A DNA stretch of 64,000 nucleotides, from positions 124,001-188,000 of the forward strand of contig CAJTXO010000003.1 in the NCBI GenBank assembly GCA_910583555.1, given 5' to 3'. Positions 26,627-35,768 of the stretch are shown here, one piece after another. Every line of letters starts with the position of its first letter. The stretch's first letter is position 1. The DNA is from an uncultured Eubacterium sp. Its GTDB lineage: Bacteria; Bacillota; Clostridia; Lachnospirales; Lachnospiraceae. The notes under the pieces are model-generated. The model made no database searches. It was not told the origin of the DNA and saw only the letters and a program-made list of their open reading frames with translations. The position numbers and the translations under genes are program-made.

Positions 26627-27778
26627 ATGAACGAGATGAAAGGTGCTTATTACACAAAACAGTATCGAAACGTGTTTGCGGAGTGCGGGCACTCACAGGA
26701 AGAAATCGACGCAAAATTGAAAGATGCGTTCCACACGGTATTTTATGGAGCCGAAGGTGAGAAGTTTTACTTTGAGGCCGGAGACGACATGGGATATTTC
26801 GAGGATACGGGCAATTTTGACGCGAGAACGGAAGGTATGTCCTATGCCATGATGATGTGTGTGCAGATGGATATGAAAAACGAGTTTGACCGTGTATGGA
26901 AATGGGCGAGAACCTATATGTACATGGAAGATGGATACAACAAAGGATACTTTGCCTGGTCGTGCCAGACAAATGGAACGAAAAATGACAGGGGGCCGGC
27001 GCCGGACGGCGAGGAATTTTTTGCGATGGCGCTGTTTTTCGCGTCCCACCGCTGGGGAGATGGCGAAGGGATCTTTAATTATTCCCAGGAGGCGAAAAAC
27101 ATACTGAGCGCCTGTATCCACAACGGGGAAAAGGAACCTGGCGATCCGATCATGGAGCCGGAAAATTATCTGATCCGGTTTATCCCGAGCCGCAAGTTCA
27201 GTGACCCGTCGTACCACTGCCCACATTTTTATGAGCTGTTCGCGGAATGGGCCAACGAGGAGGACAGGGACTTTTGGAAAAAGGCGGCGCAGGCGAGCCG
27301 GGACTATCTGAAGAAGGCATGCCACCCGGAGACGGGGTTGGCGGCGGAATACGCTTACTATGACGGGAAGCCGTATCCGGAAGAACAGGATGTGTTCGGC
27401 GGAAGGCATGACTGGTATTATAGTGATTCGTACCGCGTGATCGCGAACATCGGCCTCGACTATGAGTGGTTCGCGCCCGATGACTGGCACAAGGAGAATA
27501 ATAATAAAGTACAGAAATTCTTCATGGAGACGCACCGGGACGAGGATTTCATGACGTACGAGATCGACGGAACGGTTCTTGACCAGCCGGCGCTCCATCC
27601 GGTGGCGATCATTGCCACGAACGCGCAGGCATCTTTGGCCGCGGACGGCCCGTACGCGAAAGAGTGTGTGGAGCGTTTCTGGAATACGCCGCTGCGCACC
27701 GGTGAGAGAAGATATTACGACAACTGCCTGTATCTGTTCGCGCTTTTGGCATTGAGCGGAAATTACCGGATCTGGTAA
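26627..27778 (+). CDS. Glycoside hydrolase family 8, Rex-like exo-oligoxylanase
   Basis: GH8 enzymes of this subgroup release xylose from the reducing end of xylooligosaccharides. 383 aa, no signal peptide, so it acts in the cytoplasm on imported oligosaccharides. Motifs: NFDARTEGMSYAMM with the general-acid Glu, YNKGYFAWSC, GPAPDGEEFFAMALFFA with a catalytic Asp, FIPSRKFSDPSYHCPHFYELFA, and WYYSDSYRVIANI. ATG 26627 follows GAAAGGA; ATG 26636 is an alternative. No transporter or other xylan genes are adjacent. Family call strong, exact substrate inferred from family. Confidence 0.9.
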   Translation: MNEMKGAYYTKQYRNVFAECGHSQEEIDAKLKDAFHTVFYGAEGEKFYFEAGDDMGYFEDTGNFDARTEGMSYAMMMCVQMDMKNEFDRVWKWARTYMYMEDGYNKGYFAWSCQTNGTKNDRGPAPDGEEFFAMALFFASHRWGDGEGIFNYSQEAKNILSACIHNGEKEPGDPIMEPENYLIRFIPSRKFSDPSYHCPHFYELFAEWANEEDRDFWKKAAQASRDYLKKACHPETGLAAEYAYYDGKPYPEEQDVFGGRHDWYYSDSYRVIANIGLDYEWFAPDDWHKENNNKVQKFFMETHRDEDFMTYEIDGTVLDQPALHPVAIIATNAQASLAADGPYAKECVERFWNTPLRTGERRYYDNCLYLFALLALSGNYRIW

Positions 27779-27862
27779 AGGTTGTGAAAACTCAGAGGAA
27801 TTCGTTGTTTGAAACATAAAAAACAGGGAATGCTAAAAAAATATATGTTGGAGGATTAAAAA

Positions 27863-29179
27863 ATGAGTTACGAAGTAGAAAATTTGGAACACAGTATGGC
27901 AAAGATCACGATAGAGGTAAGTGCGGATGTTTTTGAAGCGGCCGTCGTAAAGGCTTACAATAAGAACAAAAACCGCATCAGTCTTCCGGGATTCCGCAAA
28001 GGGAAAGCTCCGCGTAAGCTGATTGAAAAACAGTATGGCTCGAATATATTTTATGAGGACGCGGCAGAGATCGCCGTTCCTGAGGCGTACCGCGAGGCCG
28101 CGAAAGAATGCGGGCTTGATATCGTATCCAGACCGGAAATCGACATTGTGGAGATCGAGAGCGGCAAGCCGTTTATCTTTACGGCTACCGTTGCTGTGAA
28201 GCCGGAAGCAAAACTCGGCCAGTACAAAGGGATCGAGGTTGACAAGCAGGAAGTGAAAATACTGGCTGCTGATGTCAATGCGGAGATCGACCGCGTCCGT
28301 GAGCAGAATTCCCGTATTATGACGGTGGATGATCGGGAGATCGAGATGAATGACATTGCTGTGATCGATTATGAAGGATTTTTGGACGGCGTGCCGTTTG
28401 AGGGCGGAAAGGGAGAAGATTATTCCCTGACGATCGGAAGCCATACGTTCATTGATACGTTTGAGGATCAGTTGATCGGAAAGAAACCGGGCGACGAAGT
28501 CGATGTGAATGTGACATTCCCGGAAGAGTACCATTCCGAGGAACTGAAAGGAAAACCGGTTACATTTAAGGTTGTCATCAAGGAAGTCAAAGTGAAGGAA
28601 CTTCCAGAAGCCGATGATGAATTTGCCAGCGAGGTCTCCGAGTTTGAGACGATGAAGGAATATAAGGCGAGTGTGAAAAAGATGCTGACCGACCGGAGAA
28701 AGGCTCAGGTCAACGCAGAAAAGGAAAACCAGGCGCTCGAAAAAGTGATGGAACTGGCAGAAGTTGAGATGCCGGGACCGATGGTGGAAGAGCAGGTATC
28801 GCAGATGATCAACGAGTTTGCGTCACGTCTCGGACAGCAGGGACTCTCGATCGACCAGTATATGCAGATGACAGGTATGCAGCCGCAGATGCTGATGGAT
28901 CAGATGCGGCCGGAAGCAGAGAAGCGCATCAAGTCCCGCCTCGTGTTAGAAGCAGTTGCCAAAGCGGAAAATATAACAGCGACAGAGGAAGACATAGACG
29001 AACAGTTGAAGAAGATGGCAGAAATGTATCACATGGATGTGGAAAAATTAAAGGAAAGTATGGGAGAAGAGGACAAAAAGCAGGTCGCTGAAGATGTTAT
29101 GGTGGAGAAAGCGGCAGAGTTCCTCGTAAAAGAGTCCGTAGAAGTTGAAGCGGCCGCAGAAGAAAAAGAGGAAGAATAA
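27863..29179 (+). CDS. tig: Trigger factor
   Basis: Ribosome-associated chaperone with peptidyl-prolyl isomerase activity. 438 aa. The N-terminal ribosome-binding motif is GFRKGKAPRKLIEKQYG (about residues 40-56). An FKBP-like domain spans roughly 155-245 (DIAVIDYEGFLDGVPFEGGKGEDYSLTIGS in two parts), and a helical C-terminal arm ends in an acidic tail, EEKEEE. ATG 27863 follows GGAGGATTAAAAA. First gene of the quality-control operon; clpP follows 31 bases later. Confidence 0.97.
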   Translation: MSYEVENLEHSMAKITIEVSADVFEAAVVKAYNKNKNRISLPGFRKGKAPRKLIEKQYGSNIFYEDAAEIAVPEAYREAAKECGLDIVSRPEIDIVEIESGKPFIFTATVAVKPEAKLGQYKGIEVDKQEVKILAADVNAEIDRVREQNSRIMTVDDREIEMNDIAVIDYEGFLDGVPFEGGKGEDYSLTIGSHTFIDTFEDQLIGKKPGDEVDVNVTFPEEYHSEELKGKPVTFKVVIKEVKVKELPEADDEFASEVSEFETMKEYKASVKKMLTDRRKAQVNAEKENQALEKVMELAEVEMPGPMVEEQVSQMINEFASRLGQQGLSIDQYMQMTGMQPQMLMDQMRPEAEKRIKSRLVLEAVAKAENITATEEDIDEQLKKMAEMYHMDVEKLKESMGEEDKKQVAEDVMVEKAAEFLVKESVEVEAAAEEKEEE

Positions 29180-29210
29180 GCATAGGCATAGCACAGAAAG
29201 GGAGGACATT

Positions 29211-29831
29211 ATGGCATTGATTCCTTACGTCATCGAGCAGACGAGCCGGGGCGGCGAGCGCTCGTATGACATTTATTCACGATTACTCCGGGACCGTATC
29301 ATCTTCCTGGGGGATGAAGTAAACGATACGACGGCGAGCCTCGTCGTGGCGCAGATGCTGTTTTTGGAGTCCGAGGATCCGGGCAAAGACATCAATCTCT
29401 ATATAAACAGTCCGGGCGGCTCCGTGACAGCGGGCATGGCGATCTACGATACGATGAATTATGTAAAATGTGATATCTCCACGATCTGTATGGGTCTGGC
29501 GGCGAGTATGGGGGCGTTTCTGCTCTCGAGCGGCGCGAAGGGCAAACGGTTTGCCCTGCCAAATTCGGAGATCATGATCCACCAGCCGTCCGGCGGGGCA
29601 AAGGGACAGGCGACGGAGATCCAGATCGTGGCAGAAAATATACTGAAGACAAAGAAAAAGCTGAATGAAATTTTAGCGGCCAATACGGGTCAGAGTGTGG
29701 AACAGATCGCCGAAGATACCGAGAGGGATAATTTCATGTCGGCGCAGGAGGCACTCGAGTACGGTTTGGTCGATCAGATCATTGTAAATCATGATGAAAC
29801 AAGAAGCGAGGCTGAAAATGACAAGAAATAA
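29211..29831 (+). CDS. clpP: ATP-dependent Clp protease proteolytic subunit
   Basis: Serine protease that forms the double-heptamer chamber used by ClpX. 206 aa. Catalytic Ser99 in GLAASMGAFLL, His124 in MIHQPSGGAKGQ and a later Asp (about 173, ERDNFMS) form the triad. LYINSPGGSVTAGMAIYDTM is the conserved strand-helix. ATG 29211 follows AAAGGGAGGACATT; an upstream in-frame ATG at 29145 lies inside tig. It overlaps clpX by 14 bases, ensuring coupled expression. Confidence 0.98.
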   Translation: MALIPYVIEQTSRGGERSYDIYSRLLRDRIIFLGDEVNDTTASLVVAQMLFLESEDPGKDINLYINSPGGSVTAGMAIYDTMNYVKCDISTICMGLAASMGAFLLSSGAKGKRFALPNSEIMIHQPSGGAKGQATEIQIVAENILKTKKKLNEILAANTGQSVEQIAEDTERDNFMSAQEALEYGLVDQIIVNHDETRSEAENDKK

Positions 29832-31116
29832 TGACAACCAGAATCCGCCGTGCCGCTGTTCCTTCTGCGGAAGGACCGATAAGCAGGTACACAGGCTGAT
29901 CGCGGGCCCGACGGGTGTCTATATATGTGATGAGTGTACGGAACTGTGCGAAGAGCTTCTGGCCGAGGAGTACCAGAAGATGTACGACGACGAGGATGGC
30001 GGGGATGTGGAAGAAGTCGAGATCAATCTTCTCAAACCGATGGAAATAAAAGCGTTTCTCGATGAGTACGTCATCGGGCAGGAAGAGGCGAAAAAGGCCC
30101 TCTCCGTCGCTGTGTACAACCACTATAAACGGGTGATCTCAGGGCGTGAGCTCGATGTGGAGATACAAAAAAGTAATATTTTGATGATCGGGCCGACTGG
30201 TTCCGGGAAGACGTATCTTGCCCAGACGCTCGCCAAAGTGCTGAATGTGCCATTTGCCATCGCCGACGCCACGACGCTGACAGAAGCCGGGTATGTCGGG
30301 GAGGATGTGGAAAATATCCTGCTCAAGATCATCCAGGCGGCGGATTATGACATCGCGCGCGCCGAACACGGGATCATTTACATTGACGAAATCGATAAGA
30401 TCACAAAGAAATCGGAGAATGCTTCGATCACGAGAGATGTATCCGGGGAGGGCGTCCAGCAGGGACTGCTCAAGATCCTGGAGGGAACGGAAGCAAGTGT
30501 TCCGCCGCAAGGAGGGCGCAAGCACCCGCAGCAGGAATTCTTCCATATTGATACGACGAATATATTATTCATATGCGGAGGGGCGTTTGACGGCCTCGAT
30601 AAGATCATCAGCAGGCGTATTGACAAAAAATCGATCGGGTTCAATTCGGAAGTGTCAGATAAGGTGGACGCCAATATCGGAGAGCTGTTCCGTCAGGTGC
30701 TGCCGCAGGATCTCGTAAAATTCGGCATCATCCCGGAGCTCGTAGGACGTGTGCCGGTGACGGTAAGCCTCGATCTTCTGGACGAGGAAGCGCTGAAGGA
30801 GATTTTGGTCAAACCGCGTAACGCGATCACCAAACAGTACCAGAAACTGCTGGAACTCGACGGGATCCGCCTCACGTTTGATGAGGAAGCCGTCCGCGAG
30901 ATCGCAAGGCAGTCGATCGCGAGAAAGACCGGAGCCAGAGGACTTCGCGCGATCATTGAAAATTGTATGATGGATTATATGTTTGAACTGCCGTCCAGAG
31001 AGGACGTGATCGAGTGCCGCATTACGAAAGAGGCCGTGGACAAAACGGGACAGCCGGAGCTGATCGGAGTAAACAATCAGGTCGTGCGGCTCGGGAAAAA
31101 AGAAGAGAGTGCCTGA
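29818..31116 (+). CDS. clpX: ATP-dependent Clp protease ATP-binding subunit
   Basis: AAA+ unfoldase that feeds ClpP. 432 aa. The N-terminal zinc domain has CSFCGRTD and CDECTELC. Walker A is GPTGSGKTYLAQTLAK, Walker B is IIYIDEIDK, followed by GEGVQQGLLK, sensor 1 near TTNILFICGGAF, and the RKTGARGLRAI sensor-2 region. ATG 29818 gives the usual N-terminus (MTRNNDN); in-frame ATG 29794 lies deeper in clpP and is less likely. Confidence 0.98.
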   Translation: MTRNNDNQNPPCRCSFCGRTDKQVHRLIAGPTGVYICDECTELCEELLAEEYQKMYDDEDGGDVEEVEINLLKPMEIKAFLDEYVIGQEEAKKALSVAVYNHYKRVISGRELDVEIQKSNILMIGPTGSGKTYLAQTLAKVLNVPFAIADATTLTEAGYVGEDVENILLKIIQAADYDIARAEHGIIYIDEIDKITKKSENASITRDVSGEGVQQGLLKILEGTEASVPPQGGRKHPQQEFFHIDTTNILFICGGAFDGLDKIISRRIDKKSIGFNSEVSDKVDANIGELFRQVLPQDLVKFGIIPELVGRVPVTVSLDLLDEEALKEILVKPRNAITKQYQKLLELDGIRLTFDEEAVREIARQSIARKTGARGLRAIIENCMMDYMFELPSREDVIECRITKEAVDKTGQPELIGVNNQVVRLGKKEESA

Positions 31117-31134
31117 AAAGAGAGGGAAGCAGTC

Positions 31135-33450
31135 ATGGATGAACAGATGAAGAATTTGCCAGTGATTGCCCTGAAGGGAATGGCAATTTTACCGGGAATG
31201 CTGGTTCATTTGGATGTGAAACGCGAGATAACGAAGCTCGCCATCGAGGAGGCGATGGAGAACGACAGCATGGTGTTTATTACGAGCCAGAAGGATGACA
31301 GGGTGGAACTTCCCATTTATTCTGACCTTCGCGCGATCGGTGTCGCCGCGAAGATCAGGCAGGTCATCAAGCTCGAAAACCATGTGGTGCGTATTTTAGT
31401 CTCTACGCTGGAGCGGGGGACGATGGCTGCCCTGATCCAGAATGAGCCATTTTTGATGGGAGAGATCGTTCTCCGGAACCGGAATGATCATCCAGAACCG
31501 GAGGGAGAAATTGAAAAAGAGGCGATGTGCCGCGATATCAAGGATTTATACACGCAGTATCTCGAGTTGAATCCGGGTGTCGGGCGGAGCGCCTATGATA
31601 AGATCCAAAGGGAAACGAGCCTAGATACCCTGCTGGATCTTATTGCCATGCACACGCCGATGGATTTGGAAAAACGGCAGGACATCCTCGAATGTTTTCC
31701 GGCTTCTGAACGTTTTTTCCTCGTCTCGGAATATCTTTCGGAGGAACTCGATATACTTAGATTGAGGGCGGATTACCGGACGAAGGTAAAAACCGAGGTG
31801 GACAAAAACCAAAAGGAATATTTTCTCCGCGAGCAGATGAAAGTCATCAAGGATGAGCTCGGGGAGGGGCCTTCGGGTTATGAGGAGAAATACAGGGAAC
31901 GGCTGGAGAGGCTCGTGTGTTCGGACGAAGTAAAGGAAAAGATCGAGGAGGAGATGAAGCGGTTGGAGGCGATGCCGGCGAGTTCGTCGGAAAGCGCGGT
32001 GTCCAGGGATTATATCGAAACGCTGCTCTCCCTCCCGTGGGATAAAATGGATGAGTCGCAGCTTGATCTGGCGAAGGCCGAGCGGATCCTGAATGAAGAC
32101 CACTACGGACTCGATAAGGTGAAGGAGCGTATTTTGGAGTTTTTGGCCGTGCGCAGCCTGACCGGGAAAGGCGATGCGCCGATCGTCTGTCTCGTGGGGC
32201 CGCCAGGTACGGGAAAAACGTCGATCGCGCGGTCGGTCGCGCGGTCGCTGAATAAAGAGTATGTGCGCATCTGTCTCGGCGGCGTACGCGACGAGGCGGA
32301 GATCCGCGGGCACCGGAGAACGTATATTGGAGCGATGCCGGGGCGGATCATCGACGGACTGAAAAAGGCCGGCGTGAAAAACCCGCTCATGCTTTTGGAT
32401 GAGATTGACAAAGTGAGCAGTGATTACAAGGGAGATACGGCTTCGGCATTATTAGAAGTGCTCGATCCAGAACAAAATAAAAACTTTGCGGATCACTATG
32501 TGGATCTGCCGGTGGATCTTTCCGAGGTCCTGTTCCTCTGTACGGCCAATACGGTCGATACGCTTCCGCGGCCGCTCTTAGACCGCATGGAATTGATCGA
32601 AATTGCCGGATATACTGAAAATGAGAAATTTCATATCGGGAAGCAGTACCTGATCCCGAAACAGATGGAGAAAAACGGTCTGAAAAAGGCACAGCTCTCC
32701 ATCAATGACAAGGCGTTGACGGACATCATCCACTATTATACGAGGGAAGCTGGCGTGCGCGAACTGGAGCGCCAGATCGGGAAGATCTGCCGCAAGACGG
32801 CGAGGAAGGTCGTAGAAAATGAAGAGAGTAAAGTGCGGGTTTCCGGAAAGAACCTGAAACAGTACCTCGGGAAGCGGAAGTATTTGGGCAAAAAGGCGGA
32901 GAAGGCAGATGAAGTCGGCATTGTCCGGGGACTGGCGTGGACGCAGGTGGGCGGCGATACGCTGGAGATCGAGGTCAATATCATGCCGGGCGAGGGAAAA
33001 CTGATCCTGACCGGACAGCTCGGCGACGTCATGCAGGAGTCGGCGCGGATCGCCCTCAGCTATGTGCGTTCGGTTTCCAAAAAAGGAAATGACTATTTCA
33101 AAGAACATGATATCCATGTCCATGTGCCCGAAGGCGCGGTGCCGAAAGACGGGCCGTCTGCTGGTATCACGATGTCAACGGCGATCTTTTCGGCGGTCGA
33201 AAAACGGAAGGTAAACGTGAAGGTGGCGATGACGGGCGAAGTCACGCTGCGGGGCCGCGTACTGCCGATCGGCGGGTTGAAGGAAAAGCTTTTGGCGGCG
33301 AGGCTGGCCGGTGTGGAGAAGGTGGTCGTGCCGGCCGAAAATGAGCCGGATGTGGAAGAACTTGAAGATGAGATCACAGAAGGCATGGAGGTCGTATTTG
33401 CCAAGGATATGAAACAGGTTTTGAAGGAAGCGCTGGCGCAACGAAGTTGA
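31135..33450 (+). CDS. lon: ATP-dependent protease La
   Basis: Homo-hexameric AAA+ protease degrading misfolded and regulatory proteins. 771 aa. LON substrate-binding domain about residues 8-200, AAA+ domain with Walker A GPPGTGKT at 355-362 and PLMLLDEIDK Walker B, and a C-terminal Ser-Lys protease domain with catalytic Ser675 in PKDGPSAGITM and the Lys in GGLKEKLLAA. ATG 31135 lies 18 bases after the clpX stop. Full operon position between clpX and engB is the standard Firmicutes order. Confidence 0.98.
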   Translation: MDEQMKNLPVIALKGMAILPGMLVHLDVKREITKLAIEEAMENDSMVFITSQKDDRVELPIYSDLRAIGVAAKIRQVIKLENHVVRILVSTLERGTMAALIQNEPFLMGEIVLRNRNDHPEPEGEIEKEAMCRDIKDLYTQYLELNPGVGRSAYDKIQRETSLDTLLDLIAMHTPMDLEKRQDILECFPASERFFLVSEYLSEELDILRLRADYRTKVKTEVDKNQKEYFLREQMKVIKDELGEGPSGYEEKYRERLERLVCSDEVKEKIEEEMKRLEAMPASSSESAVSRDYIETLLSLPWDKMDESQLDLAKAERILNEDHYGLDKVKERILEFLAVRSLTGKGDAPIVCLVGPPGTGKTSIARSVARSLNKEYVRICLGGVRDEAEIRGHRRTYIGAMPGRIIDGLKKAGVKNPLMLLDEIDKVSSDYKGDTASALLEVLDPEQNKNFADHYVDLPVDLSEVLFLCTANTVDTLPRPLLDRMELIEIAGYTENEKFHIGKQYLIPKQMEKNGLKKAQLSINDKALTDIIHYYTREAGVRELERQIGKICRKTARKVVENEESKVRVSGKNLKQYLGKRKYLGKKAEKADEVGIVRGLAWTQVGGDTLEIEVNIMPGEGKLILTGQLGDVMQESARIALSYVRSVSKKGNDYFKEHDIHVHVPEGAVPKDGPSAGITMSTAIFSAVEKRKVNVKVAMTGEVTLRGRVLPIGGLKEKLLAARLAGVEKVVVPAENEPDVEELEDEITEGMEVVFAKDMKQVLKEALAQRS

Positions 33451-33465
33451 AGAAACGAGGATAAG

Positions 33466-34062
33466 ATGGTTATTCATTCACTGGAACTGGAAACCGTCTG
33501 CGGCATCACGAGCAGGCTGCCGCAGAATGATAAGATCGAGATGGCTTTTTGGGGGCGGTCGAATGTGGGAAAATCCTCTTTGATCAATTCCCTGATGAAC
33601 CGGAAAAGCTTTGCCCGGATCTCTTCCCAGCCGGGCAAAACGCAGACGATCAATTATTATAACGTCAATGACGTGTTTTATATGGTGGATCTGCCCGGGT
33701 ACGGGTATGCGAAAGTGTCGAAGGAGACCGCGGCGAAGTGGATGAAGATGATCGAGAAATATCTGAGGACATCGCAGGCGCTCCGCGTCGTATTTCTGCT
33801 GATCGATATCCGGCATGAGCCATCGGAAAAAGATGTAGATATGTACCGCATGCTTTTGGAGCAGGGATTTAACCCTCTCATTATCGCGACAAAGGCGGAT
33901 AAGATCAGTAAAAATGCCAGAGCGAAACATATTTCCCGGATCGAAAAAAAGCTTCAGCTTCTGGAGGGAACTCCGGTCGTGCCGTTTTCGGCGGTGAGTA
34001 AAGAGGGGAAGGATGAGATCTGGGAGTATATTGATTATTTTATCAGGGAAATTCCGTTATAA
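33466..34062 (+). CDS. engB: Ribosome biogenesis GTPase YihA/YsxC/EngB
   Basis: Essential GTPase for late 50S assembly. 198 aa. G1 GRSNVGKSSLINSL, G2 around GKTQTINYY, G3 DLPGYGYA, G4 TKADK and G5 near PFSAVSK are all visible in order. ATG 33466, 15 bases after lon, follows GAGGATAAG. Conserved lon-engB linkage supports the name. Confidence 0.97.
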   Translation: MVIHSLELETVCGITSRLPQNDKIEMAFWGRSNVGKSSLINSLMNRKSFARISSQPGKTQTINYYNVNDVFYMVDLPGYGYAKVSKETAAKWMKMIEKYLRTSQALRVVFLLIDIRHEPSEKDVDMYRMLLEQGFNPLIIATKADKISKNARAKHISRIEKKLQLLEGTPVVPFSAVSKEGKDEIWEYIDYFIREIPL

Positions 34063-34155
34063 GATGGCTTGCTGTTTGTTTCAGAGCGAGAGCAGACAGT
34101 GAATGGTGATCGCCTTTTCGTGACAAGTCGCTCAGAAATGGGGTTGAGTGTAATT

Positions 34156-35079
34156 ATGGATCAGGAGACAAAGAACACGATCGAACGCGCGGTGGAAGAG
34201 ATTTCGGAAAATTATATGAACGAACCTCTTTTTTCTACGAAGGCGGGAAAAAATATGCCGGAGAGGAAGATCATCATTGATGCACTGAGAGAATTGCGGC
34301 TCGTTATGTTTCCGGGATATTTTGGCGAGCAGGACGCGACGAGGGGCCTGCCCAGATATTTTGTGGGGAGCCGGTTTCTGTCGATTTATAACATGCTCTG
34401 TGAGCAGATCGCGGACGCGTTCGCCTATCAGGAGGAAGAGGGCGACCTGCGGGCCCAGTCGCTCGAGGGAATGCCGGATGAGAGGAACTGCAAAAAGGCG
34501 GAGTACATATGCAGCGGTTTTCTTGAACAGCTTCCCCGCATCCAAAAACTTTTATTGAAGGATGTGCAGGCCGGATTTGACGGCGACCCGGCGGCAAAGA
34601 GTAAGGAGGAGATCATTTTCTCGTATCCGGGCCTGTTCGCCATATTTGTCTACCGGATCGCGCACGAATTTTACATACGGAATGTGCCGTTTATTCCGAG
34701 GATCATGACCGAGTACGCTCATGCGAAAACGGGGATTGATATTAACTCCGGCGCGGTCATCGGGGAGAGTTTTTTTATCGACCACGGCACGGGTATCGTC
34801 ATCGGTGAGACGACGGTGATCGGTGACAATGTCAAGCTGTATCAGGGCGTGACGCTCGGCGGTCTGTCCACACGGGGCGGCCAGAAACTCTCAGGCGTAA
34901 AACGGCATCCGACGATCGAGGACAACGTGACGATCTATGCGGGCGCGACGATCCTCGGTGGGCAGACAGTCATCGGGAAAAATTCGGTTATCGGCGGAAA
35001 TACATTTATTACCGAATCGGTGCCGGAAAATTCGCGGATCAGTATCAAGCCGCCCGAACTGGATATACGGCTCCGGTAA
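34156..35079 (+). CDS. cysE: Serine O-acetyltransferase (EpsC-type)
   Basis: Makes O-acetylserine, the cysteine precursor, from serine and acetyl-CoA. About 307 aa. The C-terminal half is a left-handed beta-helix of hexapeptide repeats: GIDINSGAVIGESFFIDHG (with catalytic Asp-His), GIVIGETTVIGDNVKLYQGVTLGG in two parts, and VTIYAGATILGGQTVIGKNS. The N-terminal helical domain of ~180 residues is the long EpsC form. Starts are uncertain: ATG 34156 (MDQETKN) fits the family best; in-frame codons at 34069 and 34138 lack better sites. It closes the + strand operon and faces a converging membrane protein gene. Confidence 0.92.
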   Translation: MDQETKNTIERAVEEISENYMNEPLFSTKAGKNMPERKIIIDALRELRLVMFPGYFGEQDATRGLPRYFVGSRFLSIYNMLCEQIADAFAYQEEEGDLRAQSLEGMPDERNCKKAEYICSGFLEQLPRIQKLLLKDVQAGFDGDPAAKSKEEIIFSYPGLFAIFVYRIAHEFYIRNVPFIPRIMTEYAHAKTGIDINSGAVIGESFFIDHGTGIVIGETTVIGDNVKLYQGVTLGGLSTRGGQKLSGVKRHPTIEDNVTIYAGATILGGQTVIGKNSVIGGNTFITESVPENSRISIKPPELDIRLR

Positions 35080-35093
35080 AACGGCGCACTTTT

Positions 35094-35507
35094 TCAGGAT
35101 GATTTTGCCGCCGGGTTCAGTACCTTTTCATAAAACAGCCCCACAAGGAACCAAAGAGGGGCGTAGTCCAGCCGGACAAGTCCTTTTATATTGTGTTTGG
35201 CATCACTGTAGTCCCACGGACAGCAGTGATTTTTTTTCAGGATCTTTCCGGTTCCGTATTCGGTGGCGAAAATACATGTCGTGTAGACGGCGCCCCGGAA
35301 CAGGACATTTGTGTTTTTCAGGAGTTTGTGGATCGGCTGTATGAGAGAGGCCATGCCATAGATCGGAAACATCCACATGGATGTCCGGCATGTCAGTTTT
35401 TTATTTTCGCGGGAAACGATGGAGTGGAGTCCCGTCCACAGGCATTCGAACCCCCATCCGTACACGCCGCATTTGATAAAGTTTTTCGCAGGATTTTGTA
35501 TTTTCAT
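35094..35507 (-). CDS. Small membrane protein of the putative ABC-transporter type IV family
   Basis: 137 aa. Pattern GVYGWGFECLWTGLHSI, MFPIYGMASLIQPIHKLL, FRGAVYTTCIFATEYGTGKIL and WDYSDAKHNIKGLVRLDYAPLWFLVGLFYE matches the small four-helix family annotated as putative ABC-transporter type IV (PF06541-like). Function is not established. ATG at 35507 is preceded by GAGGAGGAGAC on the - strand. Converges with cysE. Confidence 0.75.
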   Translation of the reverse strand: MKIQNPAKNFIKCGVYGWGFECLWTGLHSIVSRENKKLTCRTSMWMFPIYGMASLIQPIHKLLKNTNVLFRGAVYTTCIFATEYGTGKILKKNHCCPWDYSDAKHNIKGLVRLDYAPLWFLVGLFYEKVLNPAAKSS

Positions 35508-35623
35508 TGTCTCCTCCTCATTGGCGAAATAACAGGATAACATTTGTTTTAGTTTCATTTTGAGCAGAAATGGGGAAAAATATTCTGGGAGGATTTTTTA
35601 TCCATATGGTGGGGGAAAATGAA

Positions 35624-35652
35624 TTGTCAGAACATAGGGAAAGTGTTATAAT
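35624..35652 (+). promoter_or_regulatory. SigA promoter for the AlbA-type regulator
   Basis: TTGTCA at 35624-35629, 17-bp spacer, perfect TATAAT at 35647-35652. The leader to GTG 35769 is about 110 nt. Confidence 0.7.
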
Positions 35653-35768
35653 AAAGCTGCTTTGCAGACATATTAAAAAGGAAAGTGAAAGTTTGGGAAC
35701 GGGGAAAGCCGGTGGAAAGGAGAACGGCAATTTCCGGGAGGACGCAGTTGTTGAAGGAGGGATTTCGG